DNA from: JAJXWB01 sp036796555
GTDB lineage: Bacteria > Pseudomonadota > Alphaproteobacteria > Rhizobiales > Beijerinckiaceae
NCBI GenBank assembly: GCA_036796555.1
Contig: DAIRCS010000003.1
Coordinates: 1-64,000, forward strand
DNA length: 64,000 nucleotides
Direction: 5' to 3'
Shown: in pieces, positions 52,825 through 61,563 of the stretch
How the letters are laid out: every line of letters begins with the position of its first letter
How positions within the stretch are numbered: the stretch's first letter is position 1
Made by a program: the position numbers and the translations under genes
Notes under the pieces: generated by a model
What the model saw: the letters and a program-made list of their open reading frames with translations, nothing else
Told to the model about the DNA's origin: nothing
Databases searched by the model: none

Positions 52825-53418
52825 TCAGGCGATTGTGTCGAACAGCCTGAAAATCCACCAGACCTGATGGGCGAGCATCAAGGTCACGAGCGCGATATGG
52901 ACGCGCCGGTCGCGCGAAATGGCCGCCAGCATGCAGGCGCCGACGAGGATCGGCGTGCGTAGCAGGTATTCGCCGCCGAAGCGGGCCATGTGGGCTTCGC
53001 CCTTCATGAGCGTATCGACTATGTCCAGAAGGTAGGTCAGCGCCAGGATGCCGAAGAACCAGGCGCGGCGAGCGTAGAAGAATTCCTCGTAGCTGCCGTA
53101 GTCCTGCATGGAATCCGGGAACAGCAGCGCGCAGAGCATGAACAGCGTGATCGCGTATCCGATGACGAACAGGTATTTGCCGAAGGTCCAGTCCTGAATC
53201 TGGAAAAGGCCGAACTCCCACCACCAAAAATGCACCAGCATCAGCAGAAGCGAGGCGACCCAACCGAGGTGGAGGGCCGAGACCCGGTGCTGCGCCGGAT
53301 GCTGGATGATTCGCGCCACGCCCGAAAGCAGACGCGTCATCCCCAGACCGATCACCATGCCCATGACGATGCGAATATGCGGAAAGATGTCGCGGGCCGA
53401 AAAGGTCTGCTGGTCCAA
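52825..53418 (-). CDS. Predicted membrane protein of unknown function
   Basis: No family recognised. A 197-residue protein with about five or six hydrophobic segments, for example IVMGMVIGLGMTRLLSGVA, LGWVASLLLMLVHFWWWEFG, YLFVIGYAITLFMLCALLF and FFGILALTYLLDIVDTLM, with short loops between. TTG at 53418 is proposed as start because AAGGAG lies 9 bases upstream; an ATG at 53478 gives 20 more residues without a ribosome site. It has no evident operon partner and is not obviously linked to the transporter. Confidence 0.7.
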   Translation of the reverse strand: MDQQTFSARDIFPHIRIVMGMVIGLGMTRLLSGVARIIQHPAQHRVSALHLGWVASLLLMLVHFWWWEFGLFQIQDWTFGKYLFVIGYAITLFMLCALLFPDSMQDYGSYEEFFYARRAWFFGILALTYLLDIVDTLMKGEAHMARFGGEYLLRTPILVGACMLAAISRDRRVHIALVTLMLAHQVWWIFRLFDTIA

Positions 53419-53744
53419 TGCGTCGCTCTCCTTCCGGACCAGGCCCATCGGCGCCCGGTCAACGCGGTCGCGGGACATGCCCGGCGGTCAATCGTCCGGA
53501 TCGTCCACAAACAGCCCGCGCCGTGGCGCCCTTGATGATTGCCATATGCGAGGTTCGGCTCGCTGTTCTTGTCGAATTGCAGCGTGTCGTCAATGACGGC
53601 GTCGGGATTGCGTACCCGGCAGCCAACGCCATGGCGGCCGATGCGACCGCCCTCGTAGCGATAGTTGAACGCCGCCGCCGATGATGACGGCGCGCGCCTG
53701 CCCAGGCCCCGCAGAAACAAGGCGATCGCACGCAAAGTTTTGCA
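53419..53744. other. Intergenic region with no clear gene
   Basis: About 330 bases between two minus-strand genes. An open frame on the minus strand (53352-53735) reads glycine-rich but matches no family and overlaps the membrane-protein gene. No RNA or repeat structure was recognised. Confidence 0.4.
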
Positions 53745-55151
53745 TCAGCTTTCGCGCCGGCGCCCGAATTCGGGTTCGACACGAACGCCCGCTTCCACCG
53801 CGGCCGCGAATTCCAGCAACGACAGGTCCTGGCCGCGCGCGGCGATGATCTGCATGCCGAACGGTAGCCCCTGCGCCGTTCGCCCGCACGGCACGGAGAT
53901 CGCGGGTATGCGCGCATGATTGACGAAAGGCGTAAAGACGGCATGCGCCCGTGGCGTCGCGGGCCGTCCGCCGATCATCGGCGGCCCAGGCAAATCGAGG
54001 GGCCAAGCCGCACAAGGAACAGTTGGCGCAAGCAGGATGTCGACATCTCGAAAGAAGACGCCGAACGCAAACGCGATCTGTCGGCTCGCATCGAGCGCGC
54101 GCGCCACGTCCACCCCGCTGCGCGCCAGACCGCTTTCGATCTGTTTCCCGATATCGGAATCGAAAAGCCCGGGCTCCCGACGAAACGCCTCGCCGTAGAG
54201 CGCCGCCAGACCGGCGTGCTGCAACGGCATGATCGCGTCCTCGGTCGCGGCGGCCGGCCAGACGGGATCGCGGTCCTCGATGTCGAAGCCAGCCCTTCGC
54301 AAACGTTCGACGGCGGCATCGAGCCCTTGCGCCACTTCATCGTCAACGGCGACATCGAGGCCGAGGCGCGGCGACCATGCAATGCGCGAGTCCCTCGGCG
54401 CCTTCCGCGGCTGCGACAAGACGATTGACTCCGGATCGCGCGCATCCGGACCGGCCAGAGCCGCGAAGGCGAGCCTGACATCATCGACGCAGCCTCCAAT
54501 CGGCGCCATGACCGAAACGCCGTGACATGGCTCCGCGAAGCCCGGTCCATAGGGGATCGCGCCATAGGACGGCTTGAAGCCCACGACGCCAACATGGGCG
54601 GGCGGCCTGCGGCTCGATCCGCCGGCGTCCGTGCCCAGCGCGAGCGGCGCAAGGCCCGCCGCAACCGCCACGGCGGGGCCGCCCGAAGACCCACCCGGCG
54701 TAAGCGCGGGATCGAGCGGATGGCGCGTAGGACCGAACAATGGGCTCGTCGTCACGCCCTTGCAGGCGAATTCGGACGTCGCGCCAATGCCGACGATTAC
54801 GGCGCCTGCGCTTTGCAGGCGTTCAACCGCAATTGCGCTTCTCGGCGCAACGAAATCGCCGAACAGGCGCGAGCCCTGCGTCACACGCCAGCCCTCGACC
54901 CAGATGTTGTCCTTGACGACGACGGGAACGCCCGCGAGCGGAAGCGCTTGTCCCGAACGAATCCGCTGATCGACCGCATCCGCCGCGGCCATCGTGCGTT
55001 CGACGTCCATCGTCACGATCGCGTTCATCGCCGACGCCCGCGCGATCCGGCCAAGCGCGGCCTCGGCGCATTCCCGCGCGGAAGCTCTGCCTAGGTTCAC
55101 ATCGGCCGCAATCTGACGAGCGTTCATGACGTGGCGTCTCACTCCGATCAT
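53745..55151 (-). CDS. Amidase
   Basis: A 468-residue amidase-signature enzyme. The catalytic triad is visible: Lys80 in GVPVVVKDN, cis-Ser in GGSSGG (155/156), and nucleophile Ser179 in GTDAGGSSRRPP. The residue after the nucleophile differs from the usual Ile (SIR becomes SSR). It hydrolyses an amide to acid and ammonia. The ATG at 55151 overlaps the racemase-like stop (ATGA), implying coupling in one operon with the GntR regulator and racemase-like gene. A second ATG at 55127 is possible. Confidence 0.9.
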   Translation of the reverse strand: MIGVRRHVMNARQIAADVNLGRASARECAEAALGRIARASAMNAIVTMDVERTMAAADAVDQRIRSGQALPLAGVPVVVKDNIWVEGWRVTQGSRLFGDFVAPRSAIAVERLQSAGAVIVGIGATSEFACKGVTTSPLFGPTRHPLDPALTPGGSSGGPAVAVAAGLAPLALGTDAGGSSRRPPAHVGVVGFKPSYGAIPYGPGFAEPCHGVSVMAPIGGCVDDVRLAFAALAGPDARDPESIVLSQPRKAPRDSRIAWSPRLGLDVAVDDEVAQGLDAAVERLRRAGFDIEDRDPVWPAAATEDAIMPLQHAGLAALYGEAFRREPGLFDSDIGKQIESGLARSGVDVARALDASRQIAFAFGVFFRDVDILLAPTVPCAAWPLDLPGPPMIGGRPATPRAHAVFTPFVNHARIPAISVPCGRTAQGLPFGMQIIAARGQDLSLLEFAAAVEAGVRVEPEFGRRRES

Positions 55152-55897
55152 CCGTCGCGATGTTCGAGCCGCGCCGCCAGCGCATCGGCAAGCCCCGTCG
55201 TCGGCTTTGCGGCCGGGCGGCGGAAGGCGCCCGCACTCGCCTTGCGTAAGCGAAGAGCGACCATCGCCTCGGCCATTTTGACCGCGGCGACGACCTGGTC
55301 GATCACGGGAACGGGAATTCGGCTCTCGACGCGGCCGGCGAGCCCCGAAAGCGGAGCGCCCGCGAAGATGAGCGCATCCGCCTGATCCGTTTCGATAGCG
55401 CGCAAGGCCAGGTCGACGAGAACCTGTTCCTTCTCATGTTGCACGTCGCCAATTTCGCGGAAGCCTCCGTCGAGCGTCCGGACGCCGGCGCAACGGCCCC
55501 AAAGTCCGTGCATGCGCACGCATTCCTCGTACCATGGCGCGAGCGGGGGCGCGAAGGTGACAATGGAAAAACGCCGACCCGCCATGCAGGCAGCAAGCAT
55601 CGCCGCTTCGGCCATTCCCACGACGGGCATATCGAACAGTTCGCGCGCGGCGAACAGGGCGGGATCGCCAAAGGCGGCGATAATGGCGGCGTCGACCCCG
55701 CGATGCGCCTCCGCCAGCGTTTCAAGCGCTATCGCGCCCGCGATCTGGGCCTCGGCCCGCGTTGAAATATAGGGCACCCCACGCGGCGCCGTGCGCCCGG
55801 CGATTTGAGTGCCGACGGCCGCTGCTCCACGCGCGACGTGCAGCATCAGGTCGGTGACATCGGCGCGCGTGTTGGGATTGAGGAGAAGGATGTTCAT
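55148..55897 (-). CDS. Aspartate/glutamate/hydantoin racemase-family protein lacking catalytic cysteines
   Basis: A 249-residue protein of the Asp/Glu/hydantoin racemase superfamily, opening with MNILLLNPNTRADVTDLMLH. In hydantoin racemases the two catalytic cysteines lie in ACFxDP and LGCAGM segments; here they read IIAAFGDPAL (Ala75) and LIFAGAPLSG (Gly180). Other parts (VVGMAEAAMLAACMAGRRFS, TFAPPLAPWYEEC) keep the fold. Either the family branch uses a different chemistry or it has lost racemase activity. Start ATG at 55897 is 2 bases after the GntR stop. Confidence 0.82.
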   Translation of the reverse strand: MNILLLNPNTRADVTDLMLHVARGAAAVGTQIAGRTAPRGVPYISTRAEAQIAGAIALETLAEAHRGVDAAIIAAFGDPALFAARELFDMPVVGMAEAAMLAACMAGRRFSIVTFAPPLAPWYEECVRMHGLWGRCAGVRTLDGGFREIGDVQHEKEQVLVDLALRAIETDQADALIFAGAPLSGLAGRVESRIPVPVIDQVVAAVKMAEAMVALRLRKASAGAFRRPAAKPTTGLADALAARLEHRDG

Positions 55898-55899
55898 GA

Positions 55900-56571
55900 T
55901 CAGGCGGCCGACCGCGCCGCTTCCGCCGAGGCGAGCACCTCGCGCAGCGCCGTTCCGGTGCGCAGCACATGCGCTCCGAGCAAGGCGCCGGCGCGCGCGC
56001 TGTCGCGCGCCTCGATCGCCGCAAGAATGGCGCGGTGCTCGCCGACGGAAGCGCTCCAGCGGCGTTCGGCGCCCAGCGCCAGATAGCGGGCGCGCTCGGC
56101 GCGCGCGAGCAATGTCGCATGCGCTTCGCGCAGTGGCATGTTGCGCGCGGCCTGCACGATCAGTCCGTGAATTTCGCCGTTGATGGCGAAATAATCGTCG
56201 AGCCGGCCTGCGGCGTGGAACTCCTCCATCTTCGTCTGCAGGGATCCCAGGCGGGCGATGACGCGGGCGCTTGCGCGTTGCGCGGCGAGTTCCGCCGCCA
56301 GCCGCTCTATGCCGGCGAGGGCTTCGAAAGTCTCGAACACCGCATCGAAATCGAGCGCCGCCACGCGAGGACTGCGATTGCGGCGCAATTCGATGAGTCC
56401 CTCCGCGGCGAGCAGCTTCATCGCCTCGCGCAGCGGCGTGCGCGAAACGCCGAGGGCGCGCGAAAGTTCGGTCTCCTGCGTCTCCGCGCCCGGCTCGAGC
56501 TCTCCCTTGATGATCATCGCCCGCATGCGCGCGGCCGCGCGCTCGTGCAACCCGGCTCGCCGAATTTTCAT
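55900..56571 (-). CDS. GntR family transcriptional regulator, FadR/FCD subfamily
   Basis: A 223-residue regulator. The winged-helix part has LSRALGVSRTPLREAMKLLA (about residues 37-56) and the wing GLIELRRNRSPRV; the C-terminal FCD effector domain has FEALAGIERLAAELAA and GEIHGLIVQAARN and usually binds a metal and a small acid. ATG at 56571 follows GCGGAGAAAC. The longer in-frame region upstream is not family-like. It is divergent from the ABC binding-protein gene, with two related palindromic sites between them. Confidence 0.9.
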   Translation of the reverse strand: MKIRRAGLHERAAARMRAMIIKGELEPGAETQETELSRALGVSRTPLREAMKLLAAEGLIELRRNRSPRVAALDFDAVFETFEALAGIERLAAELAAQRASARVIARLGSLQTKMEEFHAAGRLDDYFAINGEIHGLIVQAARNMPLREAHATLLARAERARYLALGAERRWSASVGEHRAILAAIEARDSARAGALLGAHVLRTGTALREVLASAEAARSAA

Positions 56572-56653
56572 GTTTCTCCGCGAGGGATCGATGTCCGGTT
56601 TCCTGCCCACGTCGCTGTTCCGTTGCCGCTGCTGAGAGACTAGCCAAATACAC

Positions 56654-56666
56654 GCAATCTGCATGC
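56654..56666. promoter_or_regulatory. Candidate GntR site, inverted copy
   Basis: GCAATCTGCATGC is the reverse complement of GCATGCAGATTGC, which differs by one base from the core of the palindrome at 56711-56731. It lies 83 bases from the GntR start codon and suggests a second binding site. Confidence 0.5.
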
Positions 56667-56710
56667 TACAAAATATAGCAAATACGCGCATATTGTAAGC
56701 GTTAGGCACT

Positions 56711-56731
56711 AATTGCATGCAGAATGCAATT
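56711..56731. promoter_or_regulatory. Candidate GntR operator
   Basis: AATTGCAT and ATGCAATT are perfect 8-base arms around GCAGA. The site is 77 bases upstream of the binding-protein start and shares its core with 56654-56666. Confidence 0.6.
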
Positions 56732-56807
56732 TGACCATTGCGTGTCCATTTCCGCTACCTGATGATCCACCGCGACTGAAGGCGGCGGGTCACGACGGAG
56801 ATCACCA

Positions 56808-57806
56808 ATGGCGAAATCGACAGCGTTTTTTCTGCTGGCGTTGGGAGTGGCCACGACGCCCGCGCTGGCGCAGACCGGGCCGGGCGTGAAGCTCGGCTTC
56901 GCGAAGTGCGCGCATTGCCTGCCGATGTCTCTTACGCCCGGCTACACGAAAGCGACGACGATCGACGCGATCGCGTTCAACTCCGGCAACGACGTCCTGA
57001 CGGCCCTGATTTCGAAAAGCATCGATGTCGCACAGGTCACCTATCTCCATTACGTCACTGCGCTCGACAAGGGCTTCGACGTCGTCGCCGTATCCGGCCA
57101 GATCAACGGCGGCTCCGAATGCCTGTCTTCCTCCAGGCTGGCGCTGCCCGCGGAGGATTGGGCCGCCTTCAAGGCGATGGTGACGAAAGCCAAGGCCGAC
57201 GGGACGCCCTTGAAGGTCGCGGCGTCGCGGGGCAACGCGCAGGACATTCACATGCGCGGCGCGTTTCTCAAGCAGGGTATCGATCCCAACAAGGACATTC
57301 AGTTCGTCAATATTCCCAATCCCGCCGACCATATGGCCGCCCTGCAGCGCGGCGACGTCGACATGATCTGCTCGGTCGAGCCTTTCGCCTCGCAGATACG
57401 CCTGTCCGGGGCCGGCAAGCATTTCGTCCTCCCCTACGATCAGGCGGCGGGCGACCTGACCAATCTGATCGTGACACGATCGGACGTCATCGCGAACCAA
57501 CCGCAGGCCGTTCAGGGCGTCGTGGACGCGGTCGTCGCGCTCAACGAGAAGCTGAAGACAGACAAGACCCCGTGGATCGACGTCATCAACAAGCTCACGG
57601 GGCTCGACAAGGCCGTCGCCGCCGAAGCCCTCAAGAACGCTTTCCCCGACGCGGCCATTCACCGTCCCCAGACCCTGGCGATCGCGACGATGATGCGGGA
57701 TCTCAAATATATTTCGAAGGACGTCTCGGCCGAGGTGGAGAAGAACCTGAACTATTCCTTCCTCGAGAAGGCGACGGGAAAGTCGAAAAATGACCTTGGC
57801 TACTGA
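56808..57806 (+). CDS. ABC transporter substrate-binding protein, NitT/TauT family
   Basis: A 332-residue periplasmic protein with signal peptide MAKSTAFFLLALGVATTPAL ending near AQT (about residue 23). It resembles SsuA/TauA/ThiY-type proteins: VKLGFAKCAHCLPMSLTPGY, NSGNDVLTALISKSIDVAQV, FVNIPNPADHMAALQRGDVD and SVEPFASQIRLSGAG. It supplies the permease and ATPase that follow. Two cysteines near the N-terminus of the mature form (CAHC) are unusual for the group. The overlap with the permease gene is 17 bases. Confidence 0.9.
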   Translation: MAKSTAFFLLALGVATTPALAQTGPGVKLGFAKCAHCLPMSLTPGYTKATTIDAIAFNSGNDVLTALISKSIDVAQVTYLHYVTALDKGFDVVAVSGQINGGSECLSSSRLALPAEDWAAFKAMVTKAKADGTPLKVAASRGNAQDIHMRGAFLKQGIDPNKDIQFVNIPNPADHMAALQRGDVDMICSVEPFASQIRLSGAGKHFVLPYDQAAGDLTNLIVTRSDVIANQPQAVQGVVDAVVALNEKLKTDKTPWIDVINKLTGLDKAVAAEALKNAFPDAAIHRPQTLAIATMMRDLKYISKDVSAEVEKNLNYSFLEKATGKSKNDLGY

Positions 57807-58641
57807 AACCCGGCTCGCGCCGCCGTCGCGCGCGATCGCAATGCGGTTCGGACGCGGAATCGAGCGGCTCATCGTGCCGGCGCTCCTGCTGGCGGGTTGG
57901 GAGGTTTTCGCGCGCTCGGGCTATCTCCCGTCCTCGCTCCTGCCGGCGCCCAGCGCCGTGCTGCATGCATTGGCCGACTGGATATTCGGCTTCGACGAGA
58001 CGACGCAGAGCTATTCCGGCCATTGGATCGGCGACGCCGCCGCCAGCGCGTTGCGCGTCTTCGCGGGCTTCGCTCTGGCGAGCGTCCTTGGCGTGCTCGC
58101 CGGCGTCGGCATCGGCTGGTCGCGGTTCGTCGAAAAGGCGCTCGAGCCGACCCTGCAAATGCTCCGGCCGATTCCTCCGGTTTCCTGGATCCCGCTTGCG
58201 ATCATCTGGTTCGGCATCGCCAACAAGCCCGCGATCTTCCTCGTATTTCTGGGGGCTTTCTTTCCGGTGCTGATGAATACGATTCACGGCGTCAAGACGG
58301 TGGATCGCAACCTCGTGCGCGCGGGCGCGATGATGGGCGCGACGGAGCGGCAGATGCTTGTCGACATCGTCTTCCCCTCGGCGTTGCCCTCGATCTTCGC
58401 CGGTCTGCGCATCGCCGTGGGATCGGCGTGGATGCTGACCGTCACCGCCGAGATGGTCGCGGTGAAGAGCGGCCTTGGCTACGTTCTGTGGGATTCCTAT
58501 TACTTCCTGCGCTACGACATCGTGCTCGCCGCCATGATCTCGATCGGCGTATTGGGCTTTCTGTCCGATCTCGGCATCAAGGCGTTGATGGGCCGGGTTC
58601 TGCGCTGGCAACGCGCCACAACCGTACAGGGACGCGCATGA
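57790..58641 (+). CDS. ABC transporter permease, NitT/TauT family
   Basis: A 283-residue membrane protein with hydrophobic segments from LIVPALLLAGWEVFARSGYL onward, PISNTL-type sequence LRPIPPVSWIPLAIIWFGIA, and the EAA-like loop GAMMGATERQMLVDIVFPSA. It forms a homodimeric pore. It overlaps the binding-protein gene by 17 bases and the ATPase gene by 4 bases (ATGA), so the three are translationally coupled. Confidence 0.9.
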   Translation: MTLATETRLAPPSRAIAMRFGRGIERLIVPALLLAGWEVFARSGYLPSSLLPAPSAVLHALADWIFGFDETTQSYSGHWIGDAAASALRVFAGFALASVLGVLAGVGIGWSRFVEKALEPTLQMLRPIPPVSWIPLAIIWFGIANKPAIFLVFLGAFFPVLMNTIHGVKTVDRNLVRAGAMMGATERQMLVDIVFPSALPSIFAGLRIAVGSAWMLTVTAEMVAVKSGLGYVLWDSYYFLRYDIVLAAMISIGVLGFLSDLGIKALMGRVLRWQRATTVQGRA

Positions 58642-59417
58642 TGGCGGCCATCGAGCTTCGCAATGTCGTGAAAGTCTTCTCCGATCCCAAGCGGGGCCGG
58701 GAGCTTCTCACGCTTGACAACATCAACCTTGACATCGAGGCCAACGAATTCGTCTGCTTGCTGGGGCCGTCCGGCTGCGGCAAGTCCACCCTGCTCAATA
58801 TCATCGCCGGCTTCGAGCAGCCGACGTCGGGCGAGGCGCGGGTCGGCGGACGCGTTATCGACAGGCCGGGTTCCGACCGCGGCGTGGTGTTCCAGCAACC
58901 GACGCTGATGCCGTGGCTGACGGTGATCGACAATGTCGCATTTCATCTGCGTCTGAAGGGTGTCGCAAAATCCGAGCGCCATGCGCGCGCGAAAGAATAT
59001 ATCGATCTCGTGGGCCTGTCCGGTTTCGAGAATCACCATCCATCAGAACTCTCCGGCGGCATGAACCAACGCGTGGGCATCGCGCGGGCGCTTCTCATGC
59101 AGCCGCGCGTGATCCTGATGGACGAGCCGTTCGCCGCACTCGATGCGCAGACAAAACTCGAAATGCAGGAAGAACTGGTCGCCATCTGGCAGCGTTACAG
59201 TTGCACGATCGTGTTCGTCACGCACAGCGTCGACGAGGCGCTTGTCCTCGGCAACAAGATCGTGGTCATGACGCGCCGGCCGGGGCGCATCCGCGAATGT
59301 GTGGATTTCGATCTGCCGCGCCCACGCGACATCACGAGCCCCGCCTTCAATGACGCCAAGCGCCGCGTGCTCGGTCTGATTCGCGACGAATCGAGCCGTA
59401 TCGCGCAGGTGGGTTGA
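58638..59417 (+). CDS. ABC transporter ATP-binding protein, NitT/TauT family
   Basis: A 259-residue ATPase: Walker A GPSGCGKSTL, Q-loop FQQPTLMPW, signature LSGGMNQRVG, Walker B VILMDEPFAALD and switch VTHSVDEALV. It drives import of the cluster's substrate. The first two codons are both ATG (58638 and 58641), so translation may start at either. The next gene begins 2 bases after its stop. Confidence 0.92.
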   Translation: MMAAIELRNVVKVFSDPKRGRELLTLDNINLDIEANEFVCLLGPSGCGKSTLLNIIAGFEQPTSGEARVGGRVIDRPGSDRGVVFQQPTLMPWLTVIDNVAFHLRLKGVAKSERHARAKEYIDLVGLSGFENHHPSELSGGMNQRVGIARALLMQPRVILMDEPFAALDAQTKLEMQEELVAIWQRYSCTIVFVTHSVDEALVLGNKIVVMTRRPGRIRECVDFDLPRPRDITSPAFNDAKRRVLGLIRDESSRIAQVG

Positions 59418-59419
59418 GA

Positions 59420-60817
59420 ATGGCGATCGAGTTATCCCCCGTGCGCGATTGCGATCTGCTGATCGCGGGAGGGTTCGTCGTCACGCTCGACGGCGAGGAC
59501 CGGATCGTTCCGGACGGCGCGATAGCGATCGCCGGCGACAGAATAGCGGCTCTGGGCCTTTCCAACGAGATCGAGGCGGCATGGCGTCCGGCCCGGCGGA
59601 TCGACGCGCGCGATCGGATCGTCATGCCGGGCCTGGTGAATGTTCACAATCACACGCCCCTGATGATCACGCGCGGCATGATCGAGGATCTCGGCCATGC
59701 GCCCATGTTCACGGCCGGCGTGCCGCAGGGCCATCGCCTCAGCGAGCCGGAAGCGGCCGCGCTGTCGCGTCTGGGCGTTTACGAAATGTTGCGCACCGGC
59801 TGCACGACGATCGTCGATTTCTATCGCTACCCGCAAGCTTTGGCGCGGGCCCACGCCGACCTCGGCTCCCGCGCCATAGTCGCCGGCCGGATTCATGACG
59901 CCGATCCCGAAGAACTGACGCGGAAGCGCTATGTCTATTCGCGCGCCATCGGCGAGGAGTCGCTCGCGGAAAACGCGCGGCTGATCGAGGACTGGCACGG
60001 CCATGACAGCGGCCGCATCCGCTGCGATGTCGCGCCGCACGCGCCCGACACATGCTCCGACGCTCTCCTGACGCGCGTCCGGGAGATGGCGGAACTGACG
60101 GGCCGCAACGTTCACACCCACCTTTGCCAGAGCGTGGCCGAGGTCGAGCAGACGCGCGCGCGCAACGGGCGTTCGCCCGCCGAGACCCTGGCGGAGGCGG
60201 GGCTTCTCGACGACCGACTGATTGCCGCTCATTGCATCCACGTCTCGGACGACGACATCGAACTGATCGGCGGAAGCGGCGCCGCCATAGCCTATACGCC
60301 AATCGGCAACGCCAAGACCGGCCGCATCGCGCCTACCGCCAGGCTCATGCGGCGCGGAGCCCGTATGGCCTTGTGCACGGACACGTTTTCCGGCGACATG
60401 TTCGAGGCGATGCGCTGGGCCGTGGCGATGCAGCGCGTTCTCGGCGACGGCGACGGACTGAATGCGCAGACCGCGCTGCGTTGGGCCACGGCGGGCGGGG
60501 CCGCCGCGCTCGGGCTGGACAAGGAGATCGGCTCGCTCGAAGTCGGCAAGAAAGCCGACATCATTCTTCTCGACCGCGGCCAGCCGACGCTCGCGCCGGT
60601 GATCGATGGTTACGGGGTGCTCGTCTGGTCGAGCAACGGCAACAATGTCAGGACCTCGATCATCGACGGTAAGCTCGTTCTGGACGAGGGTCAGTTGACG
60701 CGCGTCAACGGGGCCGCAATCGTCCGCGAGGCGCAGGCGGTCGCGGAAAGCCTTTGGCGCCGCGCAGGCCGCGAACCTGCGGCCCTTGCAGGCGCCGGCG
60801 CGAGGGACGTGGCGTGA
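59420..60817 (+). CDS. Amidohydrolase, cytosine-deaminase/chlorohydrolase type
   Basis: A 465-residue metal-dependent hydrolase of the TrzA/AtzB/SAH-deaminase group. The metal site is built from NVHNHTPL (His-x-His), APHAPDTCS, THLCQS (histidines) and the aspartate in LCTDTFSGDMFEAM. The C-terminal GSLEVGKKADIILLD is the usual ending of the family. It could deaminate or hydrolytically open a nitrogen heterocycle. TTG at 59414 is an alternative start overlapping the ATPase stop. GTG of the next gene overlaps its stop (GTGA). Confidence 0.88.
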   Translation: MAIELSPVRDCDLLIAGGFVVTLDGEDRIVPDGAIAIAGDRIAALGLSNEIEAAWRPARRIDARDRIVMPGLVNVHNHTPLMITRGMIEDLGHAPMFTAGVPQGHRLSEPEAAALSRLGVYEMLRTGCTTIVDFYRYPQALARAHADLGSRAIVAGRIHDADPEELTRKRYVYSRAIGEESLAENARLIEDWHGHDSGRIRCDVAPHAPDTCSDALLTRVREMAELTGRNVHTHLCQSVAEVEQTRARNGRSPAETLAEAGLLDDRLIAAHCIHVSDDDIELIGGSGAAIAYTPIGNAKTGRIAPTARLMRRGARMALCTDTFSGDMFEAMRWAVAMQRVLGDGDGLNAQTALRWATAGGAAALGLDKEIGSLEVGKKADIILLDRGQPTLAPVIDGYGVLVWSSNGNNVRTSIIDGKLVLDEGQLTRVNGAAIVREAQAVAESLWRRAGREPAALAGAGARDVA

Positions 60818-61563
60818 AAGCCCGGCTCGGCATGATCACGCCGTCGTCCAATACGGCGCTCGAGCCGTGGACCTGCCGGATGCTGGCGGACATGCCCGGC
60901 GTCACGGCGCATTTCACGCGCATGCGCGTCACCGAAATCGCGCTCGACGCCGCCGCGCTCGACCAGTTCGATCCCTCGAACATGCTGCCGGCGGCCAATC
61001 TTCTGGCCGACGCCAAGGTCGACGCCATCGCCTGGAACGGAACGTCCGCGAGCTGGCTCGGCGTTGAACGGGACGAAGCTTTCTGCGCGGCGGTCCTACG
61101 GATGACCGGCGTCAAGGCGACGACCGCGACGCTGGCGTGTATCGAGGCTGCGCGGCGGGCCCAGGCCACGCGCGTCGGGTTGGCTACGCCCTACACGGAC
61201 GATGTCCAGCAGCGCATCGGCGCTGTTTGGGCGCGCGCCGGCGTTCCCTGTTTCGCGGAACGCCATCTCGCCTTGCGCGACAATTTTTCGTTCGGCGAGG
61301 CCTCGCCGGACTCGATCGCCGATATGTGCCGCGCACTCGCCGCCGAAGGATGCGATGCGATCGTCCTGCTCTGCACGAATCTTCAGGGCGCGGGCGTAGT
61401 CGCGGAGGTCGAGCGCGAGACCGGCGCGCTCGTGATCGATTCCGTCGCGGCGACGCTCTGGCGGAGCATGCAGCTTGCGAACGTGGACGTGCGGCCGCTG
61501 GCGCATTGGGGCCGCCTGTTCGGCGACGGCGCTCTGGCGAAGCACGAGGAGAGTCGAGCGTGA
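60814..61563 (+). CDS. Arylmalonate decarboxylase/maleate isomerase-like protein
   Basis: A 249-residue protein of the Asp/Glu racemase superfamily, starting at GTG 60814 with GAGGG upstream. The segment AIAWNGTSASWLG (T77, S78) and ATPYTDDV (Tyr127) plus VLLCTNLQG (Cys187) correspond to the oxyanion-hole Thr-Ser, tyrosine and single cysteine of arylmalonate decarboxylase; maleate isomerases carry a first cysteine where this has Gly76. It could decarboxylate a malonate-type intermediate without cofactor, or isomerise a cis-dicarboxylic acid. Coupled to the neighbours by GTGA overlaps on both sides. Confidence 0.78.
   Translation: MKARLGMITPSSNTALEPWTCRMLADMPGVTAHFTRMRVTEIALDAAALDQFDPSNMLPAANLLADAKVDAIAWNGTSASWLGVERDEAFCAAVLRMTGVKATTATLACIEAARRAQATRVGLATPYTDDVQQRIGAVWARAGVPCFAERHLALRDNFSFGEASPDSIADMCRALAAEGCDAIVLLCTNLQGAGVVAEVERETGALVIDSVAATLWRSMQLANVDVRPLAHWGRLFGDGALAKHEESRA

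Noticed and set aside
53352..53735. 127-codon minus-strand frame with a glycine-rich stretch
   Set aside because: No family, overlaps the membrane-protein gene in another frame.
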